NCBI GenBank assembly: GCA_030831085.1
Contig: JAURLT010000062.1
Location: 1-64,000 of the forward strand
Source: Gammaproteobacteria bacterium
Lineage (GTDB): Bacteria; Pseudomonadota; Gammaproteobacteria; Steroidobacterales; Steroidobacteraceae
Length of the DNA stretch: 64,000 nt
Direction of reading: 5' to 3'
Shown here: piece by piece, positions 32,604 through 42,991 of the stretch
Layout: every line of letters begins with the position of its first letter
Numbering within the stretch: position 1 is the first letter of the stretch
Notes under the pieces: model-generated
The model's input: only the letters and a program-made list of their open reading frames with translations
What the model was told of the DNA's origin: nothing
Database searches by the model: none
Position numbers and translations under genes: made by a program

Positions 32604-33822
32604 CCAGCTGCTCCAGACCGACCGGGCCGCGCGCGTGGAAACGATCGGTGGAGATGCCGATCTCCGCGCCCATGCCGAACTCACCACCATCGGCAAACTG
32701 AGTCGAGGCGTTGTGCAGCACGATGGCGCTGTCGACGCCGGCCAGGAAGAGTTCGGCGACGGCCTGGTCGGTGGTCACAATGGACTCCGTGTGCGCCGAG
32801 CCGTAGCGCGCGATGTGCTTCATGGCTGCCTCGACGCCCTCGACGGTGCGCACTGCGACGATGGCATCGAGGTACTCCGTGTACCAGTCCTCCTCGGTGG
32901 CCGCCAGCACCCGCGGGTCTAGGGACTGGATATCCTCGTCGCCGCGCACCTCGCAACCAGCCTTCAGCAGGGCCGCAACGATTGGCTCTGCGTGGCTCGC
33001 CAGGATTGGTCGATCAAACAGCACGGTTTCCGCTGCCCCGCAGATGCCGGTGCGACGCAGTTTCGAGTTGAGCACGATCTCGCGCGCCACGTTGACGTCG
33101 GCCGCGGCGTTAACGTACACGTGGCAGTTGCCGTCGAGGTGACCGATCACCGGCACCCTGGCCTCCTCGCGAACCCGGGCGATCAAGCCCTTGCCACCGC
33201 GCGGTACGATCACGTCGATGTAGTCGGTCATGCCCTTGAGCAGGTAGCCAACGGCCTCCCGATCCTGGGTTGGCACCCGCTGGATGCACTCGGCGGGCAG
33301 CCCCACACTGACCAGGCCAGCCACCAGGCAGGCATGGATGGCCTGGTTCGAGTTCACGGCCTCGCTGCCGCCGCGCAGGATCACCGCATTGCCTGACTTG
33401 AGGCACAAGGCCCCTGCGTCGGCCGTCACGTTGGGCCGACTCTCGTAGATGATGCCGATCACGCCCAGCGGCACGCTGATGCGCTGGATCAGCAGCCCGT
33501 TGGGCCTGACCTTCTCCTCCAGTATCCGGCCCAGCGGATCCGGCAAGCTGGCGATGGCCTCAAGCCCGACCGCCATCGACTCTATTCGATCAGGATCCAG
33601 CCGCAGTCGGTCCAGCATCGCCCGATTGAGCCCGGCGGACTCCGCCGCTAGCAGGTCGAGCCCATTGGCCGAGAGGATGCGCCCGGACTGCGCCCGCAGC
33701 TCACCAGCCGCGGCCCGCAAAGCAGCATCACGGCGCTCGCGACTGCTGCCCGCCAAAGCATCGGCCGCCTCCAGCGCGCGCCGACCGAGTTCCAGCATCA
33801 GGCCGCCGAGTTCCGCGCTCAC
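32554..33822 (-). CDS. proA: gamma-glutamyl phosphate reductase ProA
   Basis: 422 residues starting at GTG 33822, overlapping the proB stop as GTGA; the longer frame to 33969 is not needed. The aldehyde-dehydrogenase-like fold shows [50 protein letters not shown] and the catalytic Cys in [10 protein letters not shown]. It makes glutamate semialdehyde for proline synthesis. The last 50 bases overlap the convergent MoaE-MoeB fusion gene. Confidence 0.97.
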   Translation of the reverse strand: MSAELGGLMLELGRRALEAADALAGSSRERRDAALRAAAGELRAQSGRILSANGLDLLAAESAGLNRAMLDRLRLDPDRIESMAVGLEAIASLPDPLGRILEEKVRPNGLLIQRISVPLGVIGIIYESRPNVTADAGALCLKSGNAVILRGGSEAVNSNQAIHACLVAGLVSVGLPAECIQRVPTQDREAVGYLLKGMTDYIDVIVPRGGKGLIARVREEARVPVIGHLDGNCHVYVNAAADVNVAREIVLNSKLRRTGICGAAETVLFDRPILASHAEPIVAALLKAGCEVRGDEDIQSLDPRVLAATEEDWYTEYLDAIVAVRTVEGVEAAMKHIARYGSAHTESIVTTDQAVAELFLAGVDSAIVLHNASTQFADGGEFGMGAEIGISTDRFHARGPVGLEQLVSYKYVVRGQGQVRPH

Positions 33823-34982
33823 GCCCCGCTCCCCGCCTCTGCATCCCCCAACAGCACCAGGTCGTCGCGATGGATCATTTCGTCGCGACCTCGATAGCCC
33901 AACAATCCCTCGAGCTCGCCAGTTCGGTGACCCAGTATCCGTCGCGCGTCCTCGCTGGAGTAGGCACAAAGGCCCCGTGCGAGTTCAGCACCACCCGGCC
34001 CCAGCACGCGCACTGCATCCCCGCGATCGAAGCGCCCGCTCACACTCACAACGCCTGCCGGCAGCAGGCTCTTGCCGCGCGCCAGCGCAGCCGCTGCGCC
34101 TGCATCCACGGAGAGTACGCCGGCCGGCTTGAGGCTGCCGGCGATCCACTGCTTACGCAGGCGGCCTGGCCGGCCGCTGGCCGGAAACCAGGTGCACTCG
34201 GACCCTGCCTCGATGGCACGCAGCGGATGTTCGCGACGGCCCGAGGCAATGCACAGGTGTGAGCCCGCAGCGGTGGCGATGCGTGCCGCCTCCAGCTTGG
34301 TGGGCATGCCGCCGCTGCCAACCCCAGAAACGCTGGCACCGGCCATGGCCATGATGCGCGCGTCGATACCTGGCACTTCCTCCACCAGCGTAGCCTCCGG
34401 GTCCTGGCCGGGATCGGCGGTATACAGTCCCGCCACGTCGGACAGCAGTACCGTGCAGTCCGCGGTGAGCATTTGGGCGACGCGCGCCGCCAGCCGATCA
34501 TTGTCACCATAACGGATCTCGGCGGTCGCCACCGTGTCGTTCTCGTTGATCACCGGCACGGCGGCCAACCCAAGCAGCGTTCCAAGAGTCGAACGTGCGT
34601 TCAGATAGCGACGGCGTTGTTCGGTATCCCCCAGGGTCAGCAGCACCTGGGCCACGGTCAAACCCCGCGACTCGAGCACCTCCTTCCAGGCATGAGCGAG
34701 GCGGATCTGGCCCACCGCCGCGGCTGCCTGTTTTTCCTCGAGTCGCAGCGACCCCGCAGTGAGTCCCAGGTGACGTCGACCCAGTGCGATCGCTCCGGAA
34801 GAGACGACCACCACCTGCTGCCCGCGACCGGCCATAACGGCCAGGTCATCGGCCAGGCTTTCAAGCCAGGAGCGGTTGAGGCGCCCTGACCCTGCGTCGA
34901 CCAGCAGCGCAGAGCCGACCTTGACCACCACCCGACGGGCCCGGACGAGGCGCCGCGCCCGGGTCACCCTGGTCTCGGTCAC
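33819..34982 (-). CDS. proB: glutamate 5-kinase ProB
   Basis: 387 residues from GTG 34982. The amino-acid-kinase domain has [36 protein letters not shown] and [10 protein letters not shown]; the C-terminal 90 residues are a PUA domain ([20 protein letters not shown]). It phosphorylates glutamate, the first and feedback-regulated step of proline synthesis. It begins two bases after the acyl-CoA dehydrogenase stop, an unusual operon partner. Confidence 0.97.
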   Translation of the reverse strand: MTETRVTRARRLVRARRVVVKVGSALLVDAGSGRLNRSWLESLADDLAVMAGRGQQVVVVSSGAIALGRRHLGLTAGSLRLEEKQAAAAVGQIRLAHAWKEVLESRGLTVAQVLLTLGDTEQRRRYLNARSTLGTLLGLAAVPVINENDTVATAEIRYGDNDRLAARVAQMLTADCTVLLSDVAGLYTADPGQDPEATLVEEVPGIDARIMAMAGASVSGVGSGGMPTKLEAARIATAAGSHLCIASGRREHPLRAIEAGSECTWFPASGRPGRLRKQWIAGSLKPAGVLSVDAGAAAALARGKSLLPAGVVSVSGRFDRGDAVRVLGPGGAELARGLCAYSSEDARRILGHRTGELEGLLGYRGRDEMIHRDDLVLLGDAEAGSGA

Positions 34983-34984
34983 GG

Positions 34985-36778
34985 TCAGCCCAATTGTTCA
35001 GCCGACAGGGCCATGACGTTCCCGGCCCCCGATTGAAGCGCGTCCAGATGCGCCTCGGCGCGGGGCAGCAGCCGCGCATAGAAAAAGCGGGCCGTCGCGA
35101 TCTTGGCCTCATAAAACGACCCCTCATCGGTGCCCTGACGCAGCGTGGCGATGGCCACCGCTGCCATCTTCGCCCAGCACCAGGCCAGGCACAGGTAACC
35201 CGTCAACTGCAGATAATCCACCGCCGAGGCGCTCACCTCGTCCGGGTCCCTCGCCGCCCGCTCCGCCACCTGCTCGGTCGCCTCGCTCCATTCCTTGAGC
35301 AGTCCGGCCAGCGGCGCCACAAACTCGGTCATCTCCTCGTAGCCGGCGTGATTCTGGCAGAACGTACCGATCAGTCCGCCCAGCAGGCGAGCCATCTGCC
35401 CACCGGAGCCGAGCACCTTGCGGCCCAGCAGATCGAGTGCCTGAATCCCGTTGGTGCCCTCGTAGATGCAGGCGATGCGAGTATCGCGCAGGAATTGCTC
35501 GACACCGGTCTCGCGGATGTAACCGTAACCGCCGTGGACCTGGATACCGACGCTGGTGACCTCCACCGCCGTGTCGGTGACGAAGGCCTTGACGATGGGG
35601 GTCAGGATGGCCAGCAGGTCCTCCGCGCGCGCGCGTTCCTTCTCGTCAGGGTGATAGCGCGCCTTGTCCATCTGCAGGCCACCGAGAAAGGTCAGAACGC
35701 GGCAGCCCTCCACGAAGGCCTTCTGCGTGAGGAGCATGCGGCGGACGTCGGGATGGTCGACGATCAGATCGGCTGCCTTGTCCTGGGCCGCGCTGCCCCG
35801 AGCCGCCCTGCCCTGGCGCCGGTCGCGGGCATAGGCCAGGGCAGCCTGTCTCGAGCGCTCGGCCTGGGCGAGGCCCTGCAGGCCCACCCAAAGTCTGGCG
35901 TGGTTCATCATTACGAACATGCAGCGCAAACCGGCGTTGGCCTCACCGACCATCCAACCCCTCGCCTCCTGAAAGCTCATCGCGCAGGTCGCCGAGCCAT
36001 GGATGCCCATCTTTTCCTCAAGACGGGTGCAGCGCACGCCGTTGGCCTCGCCAGCTTCGCCGCGTTCGTCCAGCAGCCGCTTGGGCACCAGGAACAGGCT
36101 GATGCCACGGGTGCCCGGAGGGGCATCCGGCAGACGAGCCAGCACCAGATGGACAATGTTGTCAGCCACGTCGTGGTCGCCACTGGTGATGTAGATCTTC
36201 TCGCCGGTTACCAGGAAACTGCCGTCGGACTGAGGCTCTGCGCGGGTCTTCAGTAAGCCGAGGTCGGTCCCGGCCTGGGGTTCGGTCAGGCACATCGTGC
36301 CGGTCCACTCTCCGCTCACAAGCCGCGGCAGGTAGAGATCCTTGAGCGCGACGGAGGCGTGTTTCTCGAGGCAAAGGACGGCGCTGTCGGTGAGCCCGCT
36401 GTACATCTTCCAGGACTGGTTCGCGGACACCAGCAGTTCCCCGACCGGTCCGCCGAAACCCTCCGGCACGCCCTGGCCGCCGAACTGTTCGGGACCGCAC
36501 AGTGCCGCCCAGCCGTCCGCCACGAACTGCTGGTAGGCCTCGCGGAAACCCGGCGGCGTCACCACACCCGCTGCGGTCAGGCGGGCACCGATCTGGTCGC
36601 CGGGTTGGTTGGTCGGCGCGACAACGTCTTCCGCAAACCGCGCGGCACCCTCCAGCACCGAGTCCATGAACTCCGCGTCGAGGTCCCCGCGCCCCAGTTC
36701 CTGGTAGTGGTGCGCCGCATGCAGCACCTCGTGCAAGGCGAAGCGGATCTCGCGGAGCGGTGCGGTGTAAGTCTGCAT
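34985..36778 (-). CDS. acyl-CoA dehydrogenase with C-terminal AcdH-type domain
   Basis: 597 residues, longer than usual dehydrogenases. [11 protein letters not shown] and TSGDHD mark the FAD region, [21 protein letters not shown] and [15 protein letters not shown] hold the catalytic Glu. The last 120 residues ([16 protein letters not shown] onward) form the extra domain of this subfamily, and the N terminus ([18 protein letters not shown]) is its hallmark. Members oxidise medium/long acyl-CoA or 3-(methylthio)propanoyl-CoA (DmdC-like). The substrate is not determinable here. Confidence 0.93.
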   Translation of the reverse strand: MQTYTAPLREIRFALHEVLHAAHHYQELGRGDLDAEFMDSVLEGAARFAEDVVAPTNQPGDQIGARLTAAGVVTPPGFREAYQQFVADGWAALCGPEQFGGQGVPEGFGGPVGELLVSANQSWKMYSGLTDSAVLCLEKHASVALKDLYLPRLVSGEWTGTMCLTEPQAGTDLGLLKTRAEPQSDGSFLVTGEKIYITSGDHDVADNIVHLVLARLPDAPPGTRGISLFLVPKRLLDERGEAGEANGVRCTRLEEKMGIHGSATCAMSFQEARGWMVGEANAGLRCMFVMMNHARLWVGLQGLAQAERSRQAALAYARDRRQGRAARGSAAQDKAADLIVDHPDVRRMLLTQKAFVEGCRVLTFLGGLQMDKARYHPDEKERARAEDLLAILTPIVKAFVTDTAVEVTSVGIQVHGGYGYIRETGVEQFLRDTRIACIYEGTNGIQALDLLGRKVLGSGGQMARLLGGLIGTFCQNHAGYEEMTEFVAPLAGLLKEWSEATEQVAERAARDPDEVSASAVDYLQLTGYLCLAWCWAKMAAVAIATLRQGTDEGSFYEAKIATARFFYARLLPRAEAHLDALQSGAGNVMALSAEQLG

Positions 36779-36859
36779 GGGTCGAGGTCCTGTACTTTGG
36801 CGCCGGCGTTCGAGTTTAACGGAAGCAGACCCAGACGGGTCATTCAACGGGCGCCGGCG

Positions 36860-38491
36860 TCACGCGGGGCATGATCGAACCGAACCCGGACGGTGAACAG
36901 CCAGCCCCTTTATCCCGTGCCGAAACGCCCAGCGCAGCCATCCATCGAGTTGCCGGGCACTGGCGCGGGCCGGTAGCAGGAGGGTCTTGGCAATCGACCC
37001 GTCGACATGTCGCTGCACTGCGGCCTGCACCGCCAGTTGGGCGGAGGGCGTCACTTCACCTGCCTCCAGAAACACCCCGCGTCCGCGATGACGGCCCTGC
37101 CAGGCCGACCAGGCGGGGTCGACGGCCCGGAAACCGTGGGGGCCGTCCCGCCCTTGCAGGCTTCGCACGCCCTCGAGCAAGGGGATCGGCTCGATCCCAG
37201 GCGAGACGTTGCCGGCCAGCAGGCTGATGGAACCGGTCGGCGCAACGGCCAGAAGGTGACTGTTGCGCACGCCATGCCGGGCCACGGCGTCCCGGAGGCT
37301 GGCGGGCAGACGTGTGACGAAGGCACCGGCCATGTAGCGGTCCTGGTGCCAGGCGGGGAAAGGGCCTCGCTGGCGCGCCAGCCGCACGGACGCTGCATAG
37401 GCGGCCAGCTTGACCCGCTCCATGATGTCGCCGGCCGCCTCGGCCGCCTCCGGCGCGTCGTAGCGCAACCCCAGCATGGCGAGGGCATCGGCCAGGCCCA
37501 TCACGCCGAGCCCCAATCGCCGGGATTGCAGCGCGACCCGTCGTTGCTTTTCCAGCGGATACCCCGCCCGGTCCAGCAGGCCGTCGAGCATGCGCACCCC
37601 CGAGGCGACCGCCTCCTCGAGCCGCTCGAAGTCCAGGTAGGCAGCGGACGTGAACGGCCTGCGGACGAGCCTGGCCAGGTTGACCGAACCCAGCAGGCAG
37701 GCCCCGTACGGGGGCAGCGGGGCCTCGCCACAGGGATTGGTGCCCGCCAGCCGCTCCCGCCACCACAGATTGTTCTCTCGATTGATGCTATCGGTGAACA
37801 GTAGCCCCGGCTCGGAACTGGCAAGCATGGATTCAAGCATCTGCTGCCAGCGTGTCCGCGCCTCGTCGGCTCGCCAGCAGGACCCTCGCGGTGGCCTGCC
37901 CTCCAGCGCCAGCATGAAATTGTCGTCGACCAGGAGTGACAGGTTGAACCTCGGCAGCACGCCTGCTTTCCGCTTCGCCAGAATGAAATCGGGGGCATCG
38001 GCATGGGCAACATCGAGGGCGGCCATCATCGCCCCGCCCCGCGACTCCCCTACGGTGGACGCTCGACACATACGCTCACAGGCCGTGAGGGTGTCGAGCA
38101 CGGCGCCGGAGCCAGCCTCCAGCGCCGAGAAATCCCAGCCCACGCCGCCCCCGGCGGCCAGCGTGACGGCGGCCTCTGCCAGCCAGGACCGGCGGGCAAT
38201 CTGCCCATTCGGGGCAGGAGACATAACGAAGCAATTGAGCAGGGTTTTATGGTGATCACAGCCGGCACCGGCCAGCACCCTGCCGGCAGGGAAAAAAAGC
38301 CGGGACTCCATCAACCGGTGGTAACGCACCCGCCATCGGCCAGGATCCGGCCCGGCTGCGGCGGCGAAGGCCGCGACCCGCGCCCAGGTTGCCGAGGAGT
38401 GTGCATCGGGCGGTTGACCACTCGGGCACCGGTAACGCTCGGACCAGACCGCCCGCGCCAGCGCTGCGTTGGGGTTGGCTCGATGAGACAA
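36860..38491 (-). CDS. nrdJ: adenosylcobalamin-dependent (class II) ribonucleotide reductase, short form
   Basis: 543 residues from a TTG codon with GGAG eight bases upstream; no ATG gives the full N terminus. Active-site pieces are present: LLNCFVMSP (first redox Cys), TNPCGEAPLPPYGACLLGSVNL with the radical Cys, the Glu and the second redox Cys, and APTGSISLLAGNVSPGIEP. There is no ATP cone, and the C terminus ends shortly after the barrel with a single Cys (SCPA), so regulation and re-reduction must differ from long forms. It reduces ribonucleotides without oxygen, using B12. No B12 riboswitch is visible upstream. Confidence 0.92.
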   Translation of the reverse strand: MSHRANPNAALARAVWSERYRCPSGQPPDAHSSATWARVAAFAAAAGPDPGRWRVRYHRLMESRLFFPAGRVLAGAGCDHHKTLLNCFVMSPAPNGQIARRSWLAEAAVTLAAGGGVGWDFSALEAGSGAVLDTLTACERMCRASTVGESRGGAMMAALDVAHADAPDFILAKRKAGVLPRFNLSLLVDDNFMLALEGRPPRGSCWRADEARTRWQQMLESMLASSEPGLLFTDSINRENNLWWRERLAGTNPCGEAPLPPYGACLLGSVNLARLVRRPFTSAAYLDFERLEEAVASGVRMLDGLLDRAGYPLEKQRRVALQSRRLGLGVMGLADALAMLGLRYDAPEAAEAAGDIMERVKLAAYAASVRLARQRGPFPAWHQDRYMAGAFVTRLPASLRDAVARHGVRNSHLLAVAPTGSISLLAGNVSPGIEPIPLLEGVRSLQGRDGPHGFRAVDPAWSAWQGRHRGRGVFLEAGEVTPSAQLAVQAAVQRHVDGSIAKTLLLPARASARQLDGWLRWAFRHGIKGLAVHRPGSVRSCPA

Positions 38492-38594
38492 AACGTTCTC
38501 CGGTCAGGCGTTGCGGGGCTTCGGGCGGGCCTCTAATATGATGTAGTCTATCTGTCCAGTGCCTTCGTTTTTTCCGCAGCCGAGGAGTGCCCTC

Positions 38595-38936
38595 ATGGGC
38601 CGTGAACACGAACCAATCAAGGGTCAATGGTACGAGAACCTGGAGGACGGCGACCTCTTTCAGGTGCTGTCCTTCGATGAAGATAGCGAACTCGTCGAGG
38701 TCCAGTACGAGGATGGCGACATCGAGGAGGTCGATTACGAGACCTGGCAGGAAATGGATCTCGAACTGGCCGATGAACCCGAGGGCTGGATCGGCGGCGA
38801 TGAAGGCGACGACGACGAGGAAGTCGAAGAAGAAGAAGAGGACGAGGACGAGGATGACGACGACTGGGACGATGACGAAGAAGATGACTGGGACGACGAC
38901 GAAGACGACCATTACGGTGATCGGGACGATTACTGA
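38595..38936 (+). CDS. DUF6763-like small protein with polyacidic tail
   Basis: 113 residues from ATG 38595 (GAGGAG before it). The first 65 residues are an ordered domain (PIKGQWYENLEDGDLFQVLS, VEVQYEDGDIEEVDYETWQE) like the small gammaproteobacterial DUF6763 proteins. The remaining residues are nearly all Asp and Glu with a few Trp and Tyr. No function is known. The low-complexity GA-rich DNA is explained by the acidic codons and is not a repeat array. Confidence 0.85.
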   Translation: MGREHEPIKGQWYENLEDGDLFQVLSFDEDSELVEVQYEDGDIEEVDYETWQEMDLELADEPEGWIGGDEGDDDEEVEEEEEDEDEDDDDWDDDEEDDWDDDEDDHYGDRDDY

Positions 38937-38968
38937 TCGATCCGGCGTTCTCCCGTGACGGACGGCCG

Positions 38969-40891
38969 GTGACCGATCCCGCCGCCAGTACGGCCGAGCC
39001 GCTGGCGTCGCTGGCGGAACTCGAACTCAAGGCGGTGCTGGATGCCGCCGTCGATGCAGTCGTGGTGATCGACGCCGCGGGCACCATTGAAACCTTCAAC
39101 CGGGCCGCGGAGCGCCTGTTCGGCTATTCGGCCTCGGAACTGCTTGGGCAGAACGTCGCATTGCTGATGCCCGAGCCTCACCAGAGTCGACACGATGCCT
39201 ACCTGGGGCATCACCTGCAGACCGGTCAGCGCAAGGTCATCGGCCGCGGCCGCGAGATGACCGCGCGGCGCAGCGACGGCACCCTCTTCCCGATCTTCCT
39301 CTCCGTCGGCAGGGTGACGGGTCCCGGCAAGCCCCGCTTTGTCGGGCTGATGAGCGATATCTCGGAACGCCGGCGGGTCGAGAACGCAATGCGGCGCGAG
39401 CGCGACCGGGCCCAGGCCTATCTCGACCTGGCCGAAGTGATCCTGCTGGCGGTAGACCGGGAGGCAAAGGTAACGCTGATCAATCGCAAGGGTTCGGAGA
39501 TCATGGGCTGGGAAGAACGCGATCTCCTCGGCCGGGACTGGCTGGAAACCTGCGTACCGGAGGCCCAGCGGGAGGCGGCGCGGCACCTACACCATCTGGT
39601 GGTGGGTGACATTGCGGCTCCGGGCCAGTACTCGGAGCACGAGGTGATCACTCGCTCGGGCGAGCACAAATTGGTGGCGTGGCGTCATAGCCCCCTGCGC
39701 GACGAGTTGGGAACGGTGATAGGCAGCCTGTCTTCCGGCGAAGACATCACCGAGCGTCGTCTGGCCGAGGAGAGCCTGAGAAAAAGCGAACAGTTGCTGA
39801 CCGATGCTCAGGCCATCGCCGGCCTGGGTAACTTCGAGATCGGCCTGGACCATGAACACACCTACTGGTCCAGGGAGATGTTCCACATCATTGGCATGCC
39901 CAGCCTGCAGGCGCCCCTGCCGCTGGCCGAATTCCTCGACCGCCACGTGCACGTCGCCGATCGTGAGCGCCTGGAGACAGCCTGGCGCCGCATGGTGCGG
40001 GAAGACGGAGAAATGGACCTCGGGTACCGACTGGTCCGGGCCGACGGTCACCTGCGTCACGTCCACTCGCTGGCCAGGATCGCGAAGGACCCCCAGGGGC
40101 GACGGCAAGTGACCGGCACCATCCACGACGTCACTGAAAGCCAGCAGGCCCAGGAAGAAATCCGCCAGGCCCAGGAGCGCATGACGCAGTTTTCCCGCCT
40201 TTCCACCATGGGCGAAATGGCGGCAGGCCTTGCGCACGAGATCAACCAGCCGCTGACCGCCATCACCAACTATTCCCAGGCCCTGAAACGCATGCTGGCC
40301 TCCAGCGCTGAGCAGGATCCCGAGGACATCGAGCTGGCGCTCTCGCAGATCTCCGCGCAGGCCTTGCGGGCGGGCGAGGTAATCAGGCGCCTGCGCAGTT
40401 TCGTCAAGAACCGCGAGGCGCGTACCGAGCCCATCGCGCCGAGCCGACTGGTCTCTGAATTGCTCGCGCTCGTCGAGCCCGACGCGCGCCTGAACGACAT
40501 CCGACTGAAGGTCGAGATGGACGACCCGCTGCCGGACCTCACCTGCGACCCGGTGCAGATTCAGCAGGTCCTGATCAACCTCGTCCGCAACGCCATAGAC
40601 GCCACCAACGAAGCCAATGCACTAGACCGCGAAGTGCTGCTGGAGGTCCGCAGGCACGATGGCGACGTAGTGATCAGCGTGGCCGACCACGGGCCAGGCA
40701 TCAGTGCGGAGGTGGCTGCGCACCTCGGGGATCCCTTCTACACCACCAAGTCGTCGGGAACCGGGCTGGGGATCGCCATCAGTCGCTCGATCCTGCGGGC
40801 CCACGGCGGCAAACTGGGGCATCGCCCAACACCGGGGGGCGGCGCCACGGTATTCTTCACCTTGCCGGTGCTTTCGGGGAGGGAACAATGA
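38969..40891 (+). CDS. fixL: FixL-like oxygen-sensing histidine kinase with heme PAS domain
   Basis: 640 residues from GTG 38969. Three PAS domains (about 21-140, 150-265, 270-395) precede a HisKA/HATPase module (MGEMAAGLAHEINQPLTAI with the phospho-His; NLVRNAIDA; DHGPGIS; GTGLGIAISRS). In the first PAS, SRHDAYL carries H75 and IGRGRE carries R95, matching the heme-ligand His200 and Arg220 of Bradyrhizobium FixL with the same 20-residue spacing. No membrane segments. It should autophosphorylate at low oxygen and pass phosphate to FixJ, whose ATG overlaps its stop. Confidence 0.9.
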   Translation: MTDPAASTAEPLASLAELELKAVLDAAVDAVVVIDAAGTIETFNRAAERLFGYSASELLGQNVALLMPEPHQSRHDAYLGHHLQTGQRKVIGRGREMTARRSDGTLFPIFLSVGRVTGPGKPRFVGLMSDISERRRVENAMRRERDRAQAYLDLAEVILLAVDREAKVTLINRKGSEIMGWEERDLLGRDWLETCVPEAQREAARHLHHLVVGDIAAPGQYSEHEVITRSGEHKLVAWRHSPLRDELGTVIGSLSSGEDITERRLAEESLRKSEQLLTDAQAIAGLGNFEIGLDHEHTYWSREMFHIIGMPSLQAPLPLAEFLDRHVHVADRERLETAWRRMVREDGEMDLGYRLVRADGHLRHVHSLARIAKDPQGRRQVTGTIHDVTESQQAQEEIRQAQERMTQFSRLSTMGEMAAGLAHEINQPLTAITNYSQALKRMLASSAEQDPEDIELALSQISAQALRAGEVIRRLRSFVKNREARTEPIAPSRLVSELLALVEPDARLNDIRLKVEMDDPLPDLTCDPVQIQQVLINLVRNAIDATNEANALDREVLLEVRRHDGDVVISVADHGPGISAEVAAHLGDPFYTTKSSGTGLGIAISRSILRAHGGKLGHRPTPGGGATVFFTLPVLSGREQ

Positions 40892-41505
40892 AAGAAAAAC
40901 CAGCGACCGTGTTTGTGGTCGACGACGACGAGGCCGTGCGTACGTCACTGCGCCTGCTGCTGAAGTCGGTGGGCCTGCCGGTGGAGACCTTCGAGTCGGC
41001 CACCACATTTCTTGAGCAGTACGATGGCAACCGCGCGGGCTGCCTGGTACTCGATATCCGCATGCCGGGCATGAGTGGCCTCGACCTTCAACTGGCCCTC
41101 AACGAACGCCATTCGATCCTGCCCATCGTCTTCATTACCGGCCACGGCGATGTGCCAATGGCGGTCGAGGCCATGCAGGCCGGCGCCGTGGACTTCATCC
41201 AGAAACCCTTCCGCGATCAGGACTTGATCGACCGCATTAACCGGGGTCTGACCAAGGACGGTGAAATGCGCGAGGCGCTGCGCGCCCGCGACGACATCCG
41301 CGTACGGATCAGCGAGCTGACTCCCAGGGAAAGGGAGGTCCTGGACCTCGTCACCGCCGGCAAGGCCAACAAGGTCATTGCCGGGGACCTGAACGTCAGT
41401 CAGCGCACTGTGGAGATCCACCGGGCCCGGGTAATGGAAAAAATGAATGCCAATTCGCTGGCCCATCTGGTGCGCATGGTGATCGAGGCCCAACGCGAGG
41501 ACTAG
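40888..41505 (+). CDS. fixJ: FixJ-type response regulator
   Basis: 205 residues. The receiver has VDDDEAVR, the phosphorylated D56 in LVLDIRMPG, FITGHGD and the lysine of QKPF; the output domain is a LuxR-type helix-turn-helix (LTPREREVLDLVTAGKANK, RTVEIHRARVMEKM). This is the NarL/FixJ layout typical for partners of FixL. It overlaps fixL as ATGA. No FixK gene or anaerobox is seen in the window, so its targets lie elsewhere. Confidence 0.93.
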   Translation: MKEKPATVFVVDDDEAVRTSLRLLLKSVGLPVETFESATTFLEQYDGNRAGCLVLDIRMPGMSGLDLQLALNERHSILPIVFITGHGDVPMAVEAMQAGAVDFIQKPFRDQDLIDRINRGLTKDGEMREALRARDDIRVRISELTPREREVLDLVTAGKANKVIAGDLNVSQRTVEIHRARVMEKMNANSLAHLVRMVIEAQRED

Positions 41506-41586
41506 GGGATAGTGCGTATGCCGCCCGCCGCCAGAGCGTTGCAGAATGGTCTCACGGAATGATCCGTACAGCCCTTGGCACTCCAG

Positions 41587-42024
41587 ATGCTCATGATGTC
41601 CAGACAGCGCTACATGCACTTCGATACTGACCAGCCCTCACCGGTAGTCCTGGTGGCGGATCCCGATGACGAGGTTCGCGCCGGTTTGCGGGAAAGCCTG
41701 GCCAGCATCGGAGTCCAGGTCCGGGGCTACCGACGCGGCGCAGATCTGCTGCGCGGGATCGAGTCGCAAGCCGCCTGCGTGATCACCGAACTGAAGCTCG
41801 AGGATATGACGGGCATCGAACTGCTCAGCCAACTGCAAGCGCGTGGCCTCGACCTGCCCGTGATCCTGCTGGCCTCCGATGGCGACGTTGAGACTGCCGT
41901 GGAAGCCATGCAGGCGGGGGCGCTGGATTTCATTGAAAAGTGCAATTACGAGCGGTTGCTGCTGTGGCACGTCGGTCGGCTGACCGACCGGGGCGCGCTC
42001 GGTCCGGTGGCACTGCAGGCCTAG
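41587..42024 (+). CDS. stand-alone receiver protein with Glu at the phosphorylation site
   Basis: 145 residues from ATG 41587; the start is uncertain (TTG 41575 and ATG 41614 are alternatives) and no good ribosome site is seen. The fold is a receiver: [18 protein letters not shown] at the start, [27 protein letters not shown] at the end. The aspartate position reads [11 protein letters not shown], so the acceptor is Glu68. It has no output domain and is closest to the FixJ receiver in these last blocks. It may mimic a phosphorylated regulator or bind the kinase. It follows fixJ by about 80 bases. Confidence 0.8.
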   Translation: MLMMSRQRYMHFDTDQPSPVVLVADPDDEVRAGLRESLASIGVQVRGYRRGADLLRGIESQAACVITELKLEDMTGIELLSQLQARGLDLPVILLASDGDVETAVEAMQAGALDFIEKCNYERLLLWHVGRLTDRGALGPVALQA

Positions 42025-42929
42025 ACTTTACCCAGCCCTGATCGTGGGTCGAACGGCAGTTCTTCCCGCATCTTCTCCATCCAGTCCTTAACCCCGGGCA
42101 AATCCGCCGGGGGCAGGGCTATCTGCAGCACAACGTACTGGTCTCCAGGAGGCTTGCCCGGCAGGCCGCGCCCCTTGAGACGCATGCGCTGGCCGGCCCG
42201 GGCACCGGCAGGCACCTTGAGATCGACCCGGCCAGCCAGGGTCGGGACCGGCACCACCGCACCAAGCACCGCCTCCCAAGGCGCCACGGGCAGCACGATG
42301 GACACGTCGCGCCCTTCGAGCGTGTATAGGGGGTGCGGCGCCAGCTTGATGCGCAACAGGAGGTCACCCCTTCCCCCGGGGCCCTGCCCCCCCTGCCCGG
42401 CGAGTCGGATTGTCTGCCCCTCCGTCACCCCGGCCGGGATGCGCACCTTGAGTTGCCGAGTGCCCGCTCCCTCCCGCAGCGAGAGGGTTTCGCTGCCGCC
42501 GGCAAACGCGGTCTCCAGGGGAAGCTGCAGCTCGGCTTCATGATGACCACCCCTTCCCTGGAAGCCCCCTCTCGGCCCTGGCCGACCCCCGAAGGCGCCA
42601 GCACCGCCGAACAGCTGCTCGAAGAAATCACTGAAGCCGCCGGCACCGCCGCCGCCGGAAAAGGAAAAGTCGCGACCCCAATCGGGAGGCGGCCTGAATT
42701 CCTGGCCCTGCCGATATCGACTGCCGAGCTGGTCATAGGCAGCGCGCTTTTCCGGATCCTTCAGGACTTCATAGGCTTCCTGAACTTCCTTGAAGCGGTC
42801 TTCCGCGTCCGCCTCCTTGCTGACGTCGGGGTGGTATTTGCGGGCCTGCCGACGATAGGCCTTCTTGATCTCCTCGGCGTTGGCTTGACGCTCGACTCCC
42901 AGCAGCTGGTAGTAGTCCTTGAATTGCAT
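42021..42929 (-). CDS. cbpA: CbpA-type DnaJ co-chaperone
   Basis: 302 residues. The J domain has [20 protein letters not shown] and the HPD tripeptide (YHPDVSK); a Gly/Phe-rich linker follows at about 88-125 ([20 protein letters not shown]), then the two beta-sandwich peptide-binding domains ([40 protein letters not shown]). No zinc-finger domain, so it is CbpA- rather than DnaJ-type. It stimulates Hsp70 ATPase. It meets the receiver gene tail to tail with a 4-base overlap. Confidence 0.93.
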   Translation of the reverse strand: MQFKDYYQLLGVERQANAEEIKKAYRRQARKYHPDVSKEADAEDRFKEVQEAYEVLKDPEKRAAYDQLGSRYRQGQEFRPPPDWGRDFSFSGGGGAGGFSDFFEQLFGGAGAFGGRPGPRGGFQGRGGHHEAELQLPLETAFAGGSETLSLREGAGTRQLKVRIPAGVTEGQTIRLAGQGGQGPGGRGDLLLRIKLAPHPLYTLEGRDVSIVLPVAPWEAVLGAVVPVPTLAGRVDLKVPAGARAGQRMRLKGRGLPGKPPGDQYVVLQIALPPADLPGVKDWMEKMREELPFDPRSGLGKV

Positions 42930-42991
42930 CGCGACGTCCTGTGAATGGGCTTTATCTTGAGCACAACGTCGGCCATTTCAAGCCCCGCCTT

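Noticed and set aside
36860-38595. Cobalamin riboswitch before the B12-dependent ribonucleotide reductase
   Set aside because: The roughly 100 bases between the divergent genes show no B12-box or fitting length for the aptamer.
38800-38930. Repetitive GA-rich stretch considered as a repeat array
   Set aside because: It encodes the acidic tail of the small protein at 38595; no regular unit or spacer is present, so it is not a CRISPR or satellite.
42930-42991. CTTGAAA upstream of cbpA as a sigma-32 promoter
   Set aside because: The next CCCAT-like element is about 26 bases away, too far for sigma-32 spacing.
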